Source: Achromobacter sp. MYb9
GTDB lineage: Bacteria; Pseudomonadota; Gammaproteobacteria; Burkholderiales; Burkholderiaceae_B
DNA length: 64,000 nucleotides
Reading direction: 5' to 3'
NCBI RefSeq assembly: GCF_002975275.1
Contig: NZ_PCOQ01000003.1
Span: 308,254-372,253, forward strand
Below, one piece after another: positions 25,602 through 33,579 of the stretch (its first letter is position 1; every line of letters begins with the position of its first letter). The notes under the pieces are model-generated. The model did no database searches and was not told the origin of the DNA. It saw only the letters and a list, made by a program, of their open reading frames with translations. Made by a program: the position numbers and the translations under genes.

Positions 25602-27263
25602 CTACGCGTGCATCAGCGCATGGACCTGGCGCGCCAGGTCTTCCAGCGCGAAAGGCTTGGGCAGGATGGGCACGGCGAGGCCCAGCGAGGAAGCGTCGCA
25701 TCCATCCAGGCCCGACCCGGTCATGATCAGCACTCTCATGCCGGGGCGCAGCTGGCGTGCGGCCTCGGCGACCTGATGGCCATTGATGCCGCCGGGCAAG
25801 CCCAGGTCGCAGATCAGCAGGTCCAGTGGCTCGGCGGACGCCAGGTGGCGCAGGGCGGCCGCGCCGTCGGCCGCTTCGGCCACCGTGTAGCCCAGCTCTT
25901 TCAGGGATTCGGCGGCCACCGCCAGCACGGCGGCATCGTCTTCCGCGATCAAGATGGTTTCGCCGCGGGCCGCGGCCGGGGGGGTATCAACGGCGGCGTG
26001 TTCCAGCGACGCCATGGCACCCAGATAGCGGGGGAAGTACAGCGTCATCGCGGTGCCCTGGCCCGGGCGCGAATGGACGTGGACCTGCCCGCGCGATTGC
26101 CGGATGAAGCTGTACAGCATGGACAGGCCCAGCCCTGTCCCCTGACCGGCCGATTTGGTCGTGAAGAACGGTTCGAAAATGCGCTGCACGGTGTCGGGCG
26201 CCATGCCGCAGCCCGTGTCCGTGACGCGCAGCAGCAGGTAGTCGCCCGGCGCCAGCCCGAGATCCCGCGCCGGCCCGGCTTCCAGCGCGACATTGCGGGT
26301 CGCGATGCCCAGCGTGCCTTGCCCGGGCATCGCATCGCGCGCGTTCAGGCACAGATTGAGCAGGGCGTTTTCCAGCTGATGCGTGTCGACCCATGCGGGC
26401 CACAATCCTCGTTCGCATGCCAGGTCCAGCGTGATGCCCGGACCGATGCTGCGGCGGATCAGTTCTTCCATGCCGGTCACCAGGCGATTGACGTCGATGG
26501 CCTTGGGGTCTTGCGGCTGGCGCCGGGAGAAGGCCAGCAAGCGGTGGGTCAGCGCGGCGGCCCTGCGGGCGCCGCTTTGCGCAACCTGGATATGGTGTTC
26601 AAGGTCGTTGTGCCGTTCCTGGGCCAGCCGCATGGACAGCAATTCCAGGCTGCCCGTGATGCTCATCAGCAGGTTGTTGAAATCGTGCGCCAGCCCCCCG
26701 GCCAATTGCCCCACGGCTTCCATCTTCTGGCTTTGGCGCAACGTGTCTTCGGCCTGCCGCAACGCCTCGGCCTGGGCCCGTTCGGCGTTGACGCGCGAGG
26801 TGGTTTCAATGACCGTGTCCATCATGCCGACCACCGTGCCCGCCTCGTCGCGCACCGGGCTGTAGCAGAAGGTGAAGGTGGCGTCTTCGGGCTGCCCGGA
26901 ACGCACGATCTGCAGCGGGTAGTCTTCGATAAAGGTGGCTTCGCCCGCGAAGGCGCGTTCCGCGATGGGCCCGATCAACGTCCACGCTTCGTGCCAGATT
27001 TCACTGAACGGCCGGCCCAGCGCATCGGGCTTGGTGCCCAGGATCGGCGTGAAGGCGTCGTTGTAAAGCGTGATCAATTCCTTGCCCCAGACCAGGCAAC
27101 ACGGGAATCGGGACGCCATCACCATGCCCGTCGCGATGCGCAAGGCGCTGGGCCATTCGGCGATGGGTCCTAGTGGCGTGGCCGCCCAGTCGAAGGCGGC
27201 GACCCGCAAGCCCATTTCGCCGCCGCCAGCAAGGAAAGAGGGCATGGGGGAGTCGTTCTGCAT
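25602..27263 (-). CDS. PAS-domain hybrid histidine kinase with receiver domain
   Basis: A 553-residue soluble kinase without clear membrane helices. Residues 20-155 are a PAS-like sensor (FDWAATPLGPIAEWPSALRIATG...LITLYNDAFTPILG). The phospho-acceptor box has H193 (GLAHDFNNLLMSITG). The ATP-binding domain shows the N box (LENALLNLCLNARDAM, 297-312), G1 (TDTGCGM) and G2 (GQGTGLGLS). A receiver domain follows (ILIAEDDAAVL, acidic pocket 441-443, phospho-acceptor D486 in ICDLGLPGG, K536). It lies between receptor 3 and the sigma 4 gene but points the other way. No separate response regulator is adjacent. Start at 27263; a longer frame to 27395 is less likely. Confidence 0.88.
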   Translation of the reverse strand: MQNDSPMPSFLAGGGEMGLRVAAFDWAATPLGPIAEWPSALRIATGMVMASRFPCCLVWGKELITLYNDAFTPILGTKPDALGRPFSEIWHEAWTLIGPIAERAFAGEATFIEDYPLQIVRSGQPEDATFTFCYSPVRDEAGTVVGMMDTVIETTSRVNAERAQAEALRQAEDTLRQSQKMEAVGQLAGGLAHDFNNLLMSITGSLELLSMRLAQERHNDLEHHIQVAQSGARRAAALTHRLLAFSRRQPQDPKAIDVNRLVTGMEELIRRSIGPGITLDLACERGLWPAWVDTHQLENALLNLCLNARDAMPGQGTLGIATRNVALEAGPARDLGLAPGDYLLLRVTDTGCGMAPDTVQRIFEPFFTTKSAGQGTGLGLSMLYSFIRQSRGQVHVHSRPGQGTAMTLYFPRYLGAMASLEHAAVDTPPAAARGETILIAEDDAAVLAVAAESLKELGYTVAEAADGAAALRHLASAEPLDLLICDLGLPGGINGHQVAEAARQLRPGMRVLIMTGSGLDGCDASSLGLAVPILPKPFALEDLARQVHALMHA

Positions 27264-27379
27264 GGTGTTATCGACGATGACTTGAGGGTGATTGATTTTA
27301 TCCGACCGACGGGCGCCGAACAGGGGGAACAAGGGGGAGAACGAAGGGAGAATGGCGGGCGGGCAGAGATAAGATAAAA

Positions 27380-27394
27380 TAGAAATCGTTCCCA
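27380..27394. promoter_or_regulatory. Weak Fur-like site before sigma 4
   Basis: TAGAAATCGTTCCCA matches the 7-1-7 Fur model at about 9 of 14 positions, in an AT-rich stretch 26 bp before the sigma 4 start. It is weaker than the boxes of systems 1 to 3. Its complement begins AAATGGGAA, which also occurs upstream of receptor 1. Confidence 0.4.
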
Positions 27395-27419
27395 TTTACA
27401 CGCTACCAAGAGGTGCGCC

Positions 27420-27941
27420 TTGCCTCCGTCCGACTTCCTGCCCGCCGATACCGTCATGAAGCTCTATCGTGACCATCACGGCTGGCTGTCGATCTGGTTG
27501 CGCAAGAAGCTCGGCAACTCGTTTGACGCCGCGGATCTGGCCCATGACACCTTCGTGCGTGTGATGAGCGGCCGGCGCAAGGAAGGCATGGGCGCCGAGC
27601 CGCGCGCGCTGCTGACCCATATCGCGAAGGGGCTGGTGGTGGACCATTGGCGGCGGCGCGCATTGGAAGAGGCCTATCTGGCCGTGGTGGCGCAGTTGCC
27701 CGCGCCGGAAGTCCCGTCGCCGGAAGTCCGCGCGCTGATCCTCGAAACCCTGCACGCCATCGACGCCACCTTGCGGACCCTGCCCGTGAAAACGCGCGAG
27801 ATCTTCCTGATGTCGCAGTTCGACGGCATGGCGTACGCCGACATTGCCCACTGCCAGCGGGTGTCGTTGGCGACCGTCAAGCGCCACATGCAGAAGGCGC
27901 TGACGGCCTGCTTGATCGCCTATCAGGTCCACGCGGCATGA
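27420..27941 (+). CDS. FecI-type ECF sigma factor (system 4)
   Basis: A 173-residue ECF sigma factor. Region 2: SFDAADLAHDTFVRVMS and ALLTHIAKGLVVDHWRRR; region 4: LRTLPVKTREIFLMSQFDGMAYADIAHCQRVSLATVKRHMQKAL. The start appears to be TTG 27420 with AAGAGGTG five bases upstream; ATG 27456 would remove the beginning of region 2 and is less likely. The stop overlaps the fecR start as ATGA. It resembles sigma 2 and sigma 3. Confidence 0.91.
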   Translation: MPPSDFLPADTVMKLYRDHHGWLSIWLRKKLGNSFDAADLAHDTFVRVMSGRRKEGMGAEPRALLTHIAKGLVVDHWRRRALEEAYLAVVAQLPAPEVPSPEVRALILETLHAIDATLRTLPVKTREIFLMSQFDGMAYADIAHCQRVSLATVKRHMQKALTACLIAYQVHAA

Positions 27942-28909
27942 GCGCGGCGATCGACCCCGGGATCCTGGAAGAGGCCGCCGGCTGGCTGGTGCGCTTTCAA
28001 TCCGAAACCCTGTCCGCATCCGACCGCGCCGCCTTCGACCGGTGGCGCGGCCGCAGCGCCGCGCACGGTGCCGCGTGGCAACGGGTGGAAGACATGGTGC
28101 GCGGGTTTGGCCAGGTGCCGCCCGCGATCGGGCGCGACACGCTGCGCCGCCTGGACCGGCCCGGCCGGCGGCAGGCCATCCGGGCGCTGGGTGGATTGCT
28201 GGTGCTGGGGCCGGCGGCTTGGGCGGGATGGCGCACGCTGCCGTGGCGCGAATGGGCCGCGGACGTGCGCACCGCCACGGGCGAACAGCGCCACCTGGAG
28301 TTGGCCGACGGCACCCGGCTGGTGCTGAACACGGCCAGCGCGGTCGATATTCTCTACACCTCCGAACAGCGCATGCTGTGGCTGCGCGCTGGCGAAATCC
28401 TGCTGACGACCGGCCGCGACCCGGCGCCCGCTCATCGTCCCTTCATTGTGCGGACGTCCCAAGGCACGATCCGCGCATTGGGCACACGCTTCATGGTGCG
28501 CGATGAACGCGACAGCATCCGGGTGGCGGTGTTCGACGGCGCGGTTGAAATCCAGCCGCAAGATCCGGGTGTGGCGGCCGTGGTGTTGCCGGCCGGACAG
28601 CAGACGGTATTCAACGCCCATCAGGTCCAGCCGCTGGCGGCGGCCGATGCGGCGTCGACGTCTTGGGAGCAAGGCATGCTGGCCGTGCGCAATTGGCGCC
28701 TGGCCGACCTGGTGGATGAGCTGGCGCGCTACCGCCCGGGCGTCCTGCGTTGCGATCCGGCCGTGGCGGGACTGCGGGTGTCGGGTGCGTTTCCGCTGTC
28801 GGATACCGACGGCAGCCTGCGCTTGCTGGAGAAAACGTTGCCCGTGCGGATCAGCCGCGTGACGCCGTTCTGGGTCACGGTGGCGCCGGGCGCGTCCGTT
28901 ACAAATTAA
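27938..28909 (+). CDS. FecR-type anti-sigma/transducer (system 4)
   Basis: A 323-residue FecR protein: DUF4880-like head (AAGWLVRFQSETLSASDRAAFDRWRGR), membrane helix near residues 84-100 (LGGLLVLGPAAWAGW), FecR domain (EQRHLELADGTRLVLNTASAVDI; TIRALGTRFMVRDERDSIRVAVFDG) and STN-like tail (RLADLVDELARYRPGVLRCDP). The start at 27938 is fixed by the ATGA overlap with sigma 4. The final codons overlap the GTTACAAA element of this junction. Confidence 0.91.
   Translation: MSAAIDPGILEEAAGWLVRFQSETLSASDRAAFDRWRGRSAAHGAAWQRVEDMVRGFGQVPPAIGRDTLRRLDRPGRRQAIRALGGLLVLGPAAWAGWRTLPWREWAADVRTATGEQRHLELADGTRLVLNTASAVDILYTSEQRMLWLRAGEILLTTGRDPAPAHRPFIVRTSQGTIRALGTRFMVRDERDSIRVAVFDGAVEIQPQDPGVAAVVLPAGQQTVFNAHQVQPLAAADAASTSWEQGMLAVRNWRLADLVDELARYRPGVLRCDPAVAGLRVSGAFPLSDTDGSLRLLEKTLPVRISRVTPFWVTVAPGASVTN
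28898..28905 (+). promoter_or_regulatory. GTTACAAA element at the fecR 4/receptor 4 junction
   Basis: GTTACAAA overlapping the last codons of fecR 4, about 103 bp before the receptor ATG. Same octamer as in system 1. A CGCTTCGT sequence lies 29 bases downstream. Candidate promoter component only. Confidence 0.35.
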
Positions 28910-29007
28910 TCGCCGATCCGCTGACACTTTTTTCCGCTTCGTCCGGTGTACCGGGTGAATCGTCGCGACATGCGAGCGTCACCCAGTTCCCTACGAAGGA
29001 TCGTTTC

Positions 29008-31551
29008 ATGGTTTCCCGAATTTCCCGTTCGTCGCGCCTGCCCCGTCGCAAGGCCGTCCTGCCGCCGTTGGCGGCAATGTTCCAGACTACCGGCATGGGA
29101 CTGATGCTGCTGGCCGTGACCGCCGCGTCCGCGCCTGCCGCGGCAGCCGATGCCAAGGCGGCCGCCGCAGCATCGGCTGCCGCAGCATCGGCTGCCGCAG
29201 CATCGGCTGCCGCAGCATCGGCCACCGGCTCGGGGGCGGCCACCGCGCGCAAGTCCTACGCGATCGCCGGCGGTCCGCTGGGTGACGTGCTGGCCCAATT
29301 CGCGGCGGCGGCGGGCGTGCCGCTTTCCTTCGATCCGGCCCTGGTGGCGGGCAGGCAAAGCGAGGGCCTGACGGGCGCCTACACGGTGCGTGAAGGCTTC
29401 ACGCGCTTGTTGAGCGGATCGGGCTATGCCTTGGCGGAACAGGGGGCCGGCGCATATTCCTTGCGCAAGCTGCCCGCGGGCGAGAGCGACGCCGCGACCC
29501 TGCTGCCCAGCATCACCGTCGCGGGAGCGGGTGTCAGCCCCTCGGCCTTGCCGGCCGAGTTCGCCGGCGGCCAGGTGGCGCGCGGCGGCCGTTTGGGACT
29601 GCTGGGCAACCGCGATGTGATGGATACGCCGTTCAATATCACGAGTTACACGTCGGAATTGCTGGCCAACCGCCAGGCCGTGACGCTGGCCGATGCCTTG
29701 AATGCCGAGCCCTCGGTGCGCTTCACGGGCCAGATCGGCGGCGTGACGGATTCGTTCTACATCCGCGGCTTTCCCATCGGCGAAGGCAACCTGGGCGAAA
29801 TCGCGTTCGATGGCGTCTACGGCGTAGCGCCCAACTACCACGTCTTCACCGATTACATCGAACGCGTCGAAGTGCTGAAGGGGCCGGCGGCGCTGCTGTA
29901 CGGCATGTCGCCCAATAGCGGCGTGGGCGGCGTGATCAACATGGTGCCCAAGCGGTCGCTGGCGGAGGACCTGACGCGCGTGTCCGCCGATTATGTGGGC
30001 GATTCGCAATTCGGCGCCCGGGTGGACCTGAGCCGCCGGTTTGGCAACGACGGTGAATGGGGCGTGCGCGTCAACGGCATGCACCGCCAGGGTGACACGC
30101 CGCTGGACAACCTGTATTCCCGAACCGACATCGGCGCCCTGTCGCTGGACTATCAGGGCGAACGCCTGCGCGCGTCGCTGGACTTGCTGACGCAGAACGA
30201 AAAGGTGGATGCGCCGACGCGGCCCTTCCTGGTCGCGGCCGGCATCGACGTGCCGCATGCCGCCGATGGCCGCCGCAACGCGACCCAGCCCTGGGGGTGG
30301 TGGAAGTCCGACGGCCAGTCGGCGCTGCTGCGCGTGGAATACGACGTCAGCGACCGGCTGACGGTATTCGCCGATGCAGGCGGATCGGACACCGAGGTGT
30401 CGCGCCTGTCGGACCAGACACCCACCATCGTCAACAGCGCCGGCGACACGCGGGTGACGCCCAACAACTTCCGCTTCAAGGTGGAACGCAGCACCTACAA
30501 CGCGGGGCTGCGCGCCAAGCTGGACACCGGGCCGGTGCGCCATGCCATCAGCTTCATGGGCAGCCTGTACAGCGATCGCAACCTGCAGGGGAGCGTCTCC
30601 GGCACGCCGCTGACCTCCAACATCTATCACCCCATCACGCGCCCGGAACAGAACATCCCGGCGCCGGCCAATGTGCCCAAGGTGTCGTCGTCGGACCTGT
30701 CGGGCCTGGCGCTGGCCGACACGATGAGCATCCTGGACGAGCGCGCGCAGTTGACGTTGGGCGTGCGCCAGCAGCGCATCGAATCGCGCAACTTCAATGC
30801 CACGACCGGCGTGCGCACCGTCAGCTATGACGAAACCGCCACCACGCCGCTGGCGGGCCTGGTCATCAAGCCCTGGAACAACGTGTCGCTGTATGCCAAC
30901 TACATCGAAGGGCTGAGCAAGGGGGATGTGGCGCCGGCCACCGCGTCCAACGCTGGCCAGGTGTTCAAGCCCTACAAGTCCAAGCAGAAGGAAGTGGGCG
31001 TGAAGGTGGACCTGGACGACGCGATGCTGACATTCAGCGCGTTCGAGATCACGAAGCCCAGCGGTCAGTTGACCAACGGCGTGTATGGCGCCGATAGCGA
31101 ACAGCGCAACCGCGGCCTGGAGCTGACCCTGTCCGGGGAGCCGGTGCGCGGCCTGCGTCTGTTGGGCGGCGTGACCTATCTGGACGCCGAACTGACGCGC
31201 ACCAGCAACCCGGCCACGGTGGGCAACCGGCCGGTGGGCGTGCCAAAGTTCTCGGCCAATCTCAGCGCGGAATGGGACACCCCGTGGGTGGCGGGCCTGA
31301 CGCTGACGGGCGGCATGATGTACACGGGCCGCGAATACGTGGACCAGGCCAACACGCAGTCGGTGCCGTCCTGGACGACGTTTGACGTGGGCGCGCGTTA
31401 TGCCACGAAGATCCAGGGCAAGGACGTGACGTTCCGGGCCAATGTCGTCAACGTGACCAATCGCGCCTACTGGTCGGGCGTGGCGTCCTACGGCACGGTG
31501 TCGCAAGGCGTGCCGCGCACGCTGATGCTGTCGGCGTCGATGGACTTCTGA
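29008..31551 (+). CDS. TonB-dependent siderophore receptor with STN domain (system 4)
   Basis: An 847-residue outer-membrane receptor with GAAGGA seven bases before its ATG. The basic signal peptide runs to about residue 46, followed by an unusual Ala-Ser-rich linker (residues 50-75) encoded by a 15-bp tandem repeat. Then come the STN domain (IAGGPLGDVLAQFAAAAGVPLSF), the LGNRDVMDTPFNITSYTSELL plug segment shared with receptor 2, a plug containing YIERVEVLKGPAALLYG, and a barrel ending LMLSASMDF with terminal Phe. Convergent with the lactonase gene. Ligand unknown. Confidence 0.92.
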   Translation: MVSRISRSSRLPRRKAVLPPLAAMFQTTGMGLMLLAVTAASAPAAAADAKAAAAASAAAASAAAASAAAASATGSGAATARKSYAIAGGPLGDVLAQFAAAAGVPLSFDPALVAGRQSEGLTGAYTVREGFTRLLSGSGYALAEQGAGAYSLRKLPAGESDAATLLPSITVAGAGVSPSALPAEFAGGQVARGGRLGLLGNRDVMDTPFNITSYTSELLANRQAVTLADALNAEPSVRFTGQIGGVTDSFYIRGFPIGEGNLGEIAFDGVYGVAPNYHVFTDYIERVEVLKGPAALLYGMSPNSGVGGVINMVPKRSLAEDLTRVSADYVGDSQFGARVDLSRRFGNDGEWGVRVNGMHRQGDTPLDNLYSRTDIGALSLDYQGERLRASLDLLTQNEKVDAPTRPFLVAAGIDVPHAADGRRNATQPWGWWKSDGQSALLRVEYDVSDRLTVFADAGGSDTEVSRLSDQTPTIVNSAGDTRVTPNNFRFKVERSTYNAGLRAKLDTGPVRHAISFMGSLYSDRNLQGSVSGTPLTSNIYHPITRPEQNIPAPANVPKVSSSDLSGLALADTMSILDERAQLTLGVRQQRIESRNFNATTGVRTVSYDETATTPLAGLVIKPWNNVSLYANYIEGLSKGDVAPATASNAGQVFKPYKSKQKEVGVKVDLDDAMLTFSAFEITKPSGQLTNGVYGADSEQRNRGLELTLSGEPVRGLRLLGGVTYLDAELTRTSNPATVGNRPVGVPKFSANLSAEWDTPWVAGLTLTGGMMYTGREYVDQANTQSVPSWTTFDVGARYATKIQGKDVTFRANVVNVTNRAYWSGVASYGTVSQGVPRTLMLSASMDF
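29164..29223 (+). repeat. 15-bp tandem repeat, four copies, coding
   Basis: Four head-to-tail copies of GCCGCAGCATCGGCT (the last ending in C). Each adds AAASA-type residues to the linker after the signal peptide of receptor 4. Because 15 is a multiple of 3, a change in copy number would alter linker length without a frameshift. Confidence 0.9.
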
Positions 31552-31574
31552 CCGCCTGCCGGCCGCCGTGCCGT

Positions 31575-32630
31575 TCAGGTGCGGCGGTGGGCGAACACCA
31601 TGCAGACCGGGCTGCCGATGCGCAGCGCGTAGCCGTCGGGGGTCAGGGCGCCGTCCTGCGCATCGACGCGAAAGCGCACCAGCGTGTCGCTGTCTTCGTT
31701 CAGCGCGAACAGGAAGCGGCCGTCGGGCGACAGCGCGAAGAAGCGCGGCGTCTTGCCGCCGGAGGCGGCATGCTGCACGGGCGTCAGGCGGCCATTGGCG
31801 GGGTCCACGCGAAACACCGCGATGCTGTCGTCGCCCCGGTTGGACACATACAGGTGGCAGCCGTGCGCATCCAGGGAAATGCCGGCCGCGCGGCTATTGC
31901 CGGTATAGGTGTCGGGCAACGTCGGCAGTATCTGGAAGGGGTGCAGCGAGCCGGCCCCAAGCGAGTAGGCGGCGACCGTGTTGTCCAGCTCGTTGACGAC
32001 GTAGAGCCAGCGGCCGGCGGGGTGAAACGCCGCATGCCGCGGGCCCGCGCCTTCGCGCGTGGCGGTGATGCAGGCGGGGTCGGCGCTGATGCCGCCGTTC
32101 TCCAAGGCATAGAGGAACACGCGGTCCAGGCCCTTGTCGGGCACCACCACATAGCGGCCGGATGGATCGACCAGGTTGTAGTGTGGTTTGGCGAAGGGCT
32201 GTTCCTTGCGGTGCGGCCCGGGTTCGCCGGCCATGGGCACGGACTGCGCCACGGGCGCCAGCGCGCCGTCGCGGCCGACGGGCAGCACGGCCAGCGTGCC
32301 GCTCAGGTGGTTCGACACCATCAGGTAACGGCCCGCCGGGTCCAGCGCCAGATGCACCGGGTTGCGGCCCTGGCAGTCCTGCTGCCGCCATGGCGTCAGC
32401 GCGCCGGTACGCGGGTCGCGTTGCAAGGCGCTGACCTCATGGCTGTCGCCATGCACGGTGTACAGCACGGGCAGCGCGGGGTGCGGCAGCAGATAAGAGG
32501 GGTTGACCAGGCCGCCGACGACTTGGGTCAGCGTCAGCGTGCCGGTGTCCTGGGCATAATCGAAAACGCTGATGCCCTCGCCGCGGGCATGGCGTTCCCG
32601 CGTGGTGCGGGAACCGATGTAGACGTGCAT
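31575..32630 (-). CDS. Seven-bladed beta-propeller lactonase (YbhE/Pgl family)
   Basis: A 351-residue protein of the lactonase family that includes E. coli 6-phosphogluconolactonase Pgl and fungal carboxymuconate-lactonising enzymes. The family's repeated blade motifs are visible (NPSYLLPHP; NPVHLALDPAGRYLMVSNHLSGTLAV; PRHAAFHPAGRWLYVVNELDNTVAAY; FFALSPDGRFLFALNEDSDTL). No signal peptide. A good ribosome-binding site (GAGGA) precedes the ATG. It is the last gene of the aconitase-GntR-lactonase operon, 52 bp after the regulator. In that setting it more likely hydrolyses or forms a lactone of a di- or tricarboxylate than serves the pentose phosphate pathway; that is inference. Confidence 0.85.
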   Translation of the reverse strand: MHVYIGSRTTRERHARGEGISVFDYAQDTGTLTLTQVVGGLVNPSYLLPHPALPVLYTVHGDSHEVSALQRDPRTGALTPWRQQDCQGRNPVHLALDPAGRYLMVSNHLSGTLAVLPVGRDGALAPVAQSVPMAGEPGPHRKEQPFAKPHYNLVDPSGRYVVVPDKGLDRVFLYALENGGISADPACITATREGAGPRHAAFHPAGRWLYVVNELDNTVAAYSLGAGSLHPFQILPTLPDTYTGNSRAAGISLDAHGCHLYVSNRGDDSIAVFRVDPANGRLTPVQHAASGGKTPRFFALSPDGRFLFALNEDSDTLVRFRVDAQDGALTPDGYALRIGSPVCMVFAHRRT

Positions 32631-32682
32631 GGAACGATCCTCGGCTTGAAAAGAAAGCGGCCATGCGCGCCAGGCGCGCGGC

Positions 32683-33579
32683 CTAGGAAGTCAGGATGCC
32701 GCTGATGCGGGCCAGGTTGTCCAACGTGCTGCGCAGGTGGCTGGACAAGGCGGCGGCGGCGTCTTCGTTGCGTTCGCGTTCCAGCAGGTCAAGAATTTCC
32801 AGATGCTGGTCGCAGTGCTGCTGGTAGCGGCTGCGGTCTTGCATCGACCGGTACGACAGCAGGCGCCGGACGCGGTTGACGCGCTTGATCGTGTCGATGA
32901 AGAACGGATTGCCGGACGCCTCCACCAGCGATTCATGAAAGCGCACGCCACGTTCATGCAACTGGTCGGCGGTGTCGGTGGCGATGCCGCCGTCCAGCAA
33001 GTGTTTTTCCGCGGCGCGGCATCGTTCGATCACGGATTTCTCAATGCGGAACGATGGCTCCAGCAACGCCGCGGGTTCCAGCGCCAGACGCAAACGGTAC
33101 GACTGCAGCAGGCTGTCCGGCGTGGTCATCATGGACGAGAACTCCCAGCCGTAGCCAGGTCGCCGCTGCGCCCAGCCTTCCTGCGAGACGCGGGCCAGCA
33201 GCGTCTGCGTTTGCGCGTGGGTCAACGCATAGCGCACGCGCAACTGGGCCTCGCTGCATTGCATGGGCAGTTCGCCCCGCAGCAACTCGTCGGCCAGCTT
33301 GAAGTAGCTTTGCGTCACGATGTCGTCGACGGAGGGCGGCGTCAGGCCGGCGCGTGCGTCGGGCAGGGCGTCGTAGCCTTGCTGCAGGAAGTAGCCGCGG
33401 TTGGGTTTGCGCGCCACGATGCCATGCTGCTCCAGGATGCCCAGGGCGTCATTGACGGGCGAGCGCGACAGCCGCAGCCGATCGGCAAGCTTTTGCGCGG
33501 TCAGGTGCGCGCCGCCGGGCAGGCGGTCTTGCCGGATCAGGTCCAGGATCTTCGTGACGGTATTGGTTTGCGCGCTCAT
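32683..33579 (-). CDS. GntR-family regulator, FCD-like
   Basis: A 298-residue transcription factor. Residues 1-70 are a GntR winged helix (TAQKLADRLRLSRSPVNDALGILEQHGIVARKPNRGYFL). The all-helical C-terminal half has FCD-like features (FHESLVEASGNPFFI; HLEILDLLERERNEDAAAALSSHL) and probably binds an organic acid with a metal ion. The ATG overlaps the aconitase stop as ATGA. It may control the operon it belongs to and the divergent Bug gene through the palindrome at 36219-36237. The ligand is unknown. Confidence 0.88.
   Translation of the reverse strand: MSAQTNTVTKILDLIRQDRLPGGAHLTAQKLADRLRLSRSPVNDALGILEQHGIVARKPNRGYFLQQGYDALPDARAGLTPPSVDDIVTQSYFKLADELLRGELPMQCSEAQLRVRYALTHAQTQTLLARVSQEGWAQRRPGYGWEFSSMMTTPDSLLQSYRLRLALEPAALLEPSFRIEKSVIERCRAAEKHLLDGGIATDTADQLHERGVRFHESLVEASGNPFFIDTIKRVNRVRRLLSYRSMQDRSRYQQHCDQHLEILDLLERERNEDAAAALSSHLRSTLDNLARISGILTS

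Noticed and set aside
25608..27173. Long plus-strand frame opposite the histidine kinase
   Set aside because: The minus strand encodes all kinase and receiver motifs; the plus frame has none.
29164..29223. CRISPR-like array
   Set aside because: The repeats are contiguous 15-mers with no spacers and lie inside a coding frame.
28906..31506. Long minus-strand frame opposite receptor 4
   Set aside because: Antisense to a well-supported TonB receptor, composition typical of a GC-driven shadow frame.
13124..31551. Genomic island acquired by transfer
   Set aside because: Clustered systems suggested it, but no integrase, tRNA, direct repeats or clear composition change was seen.
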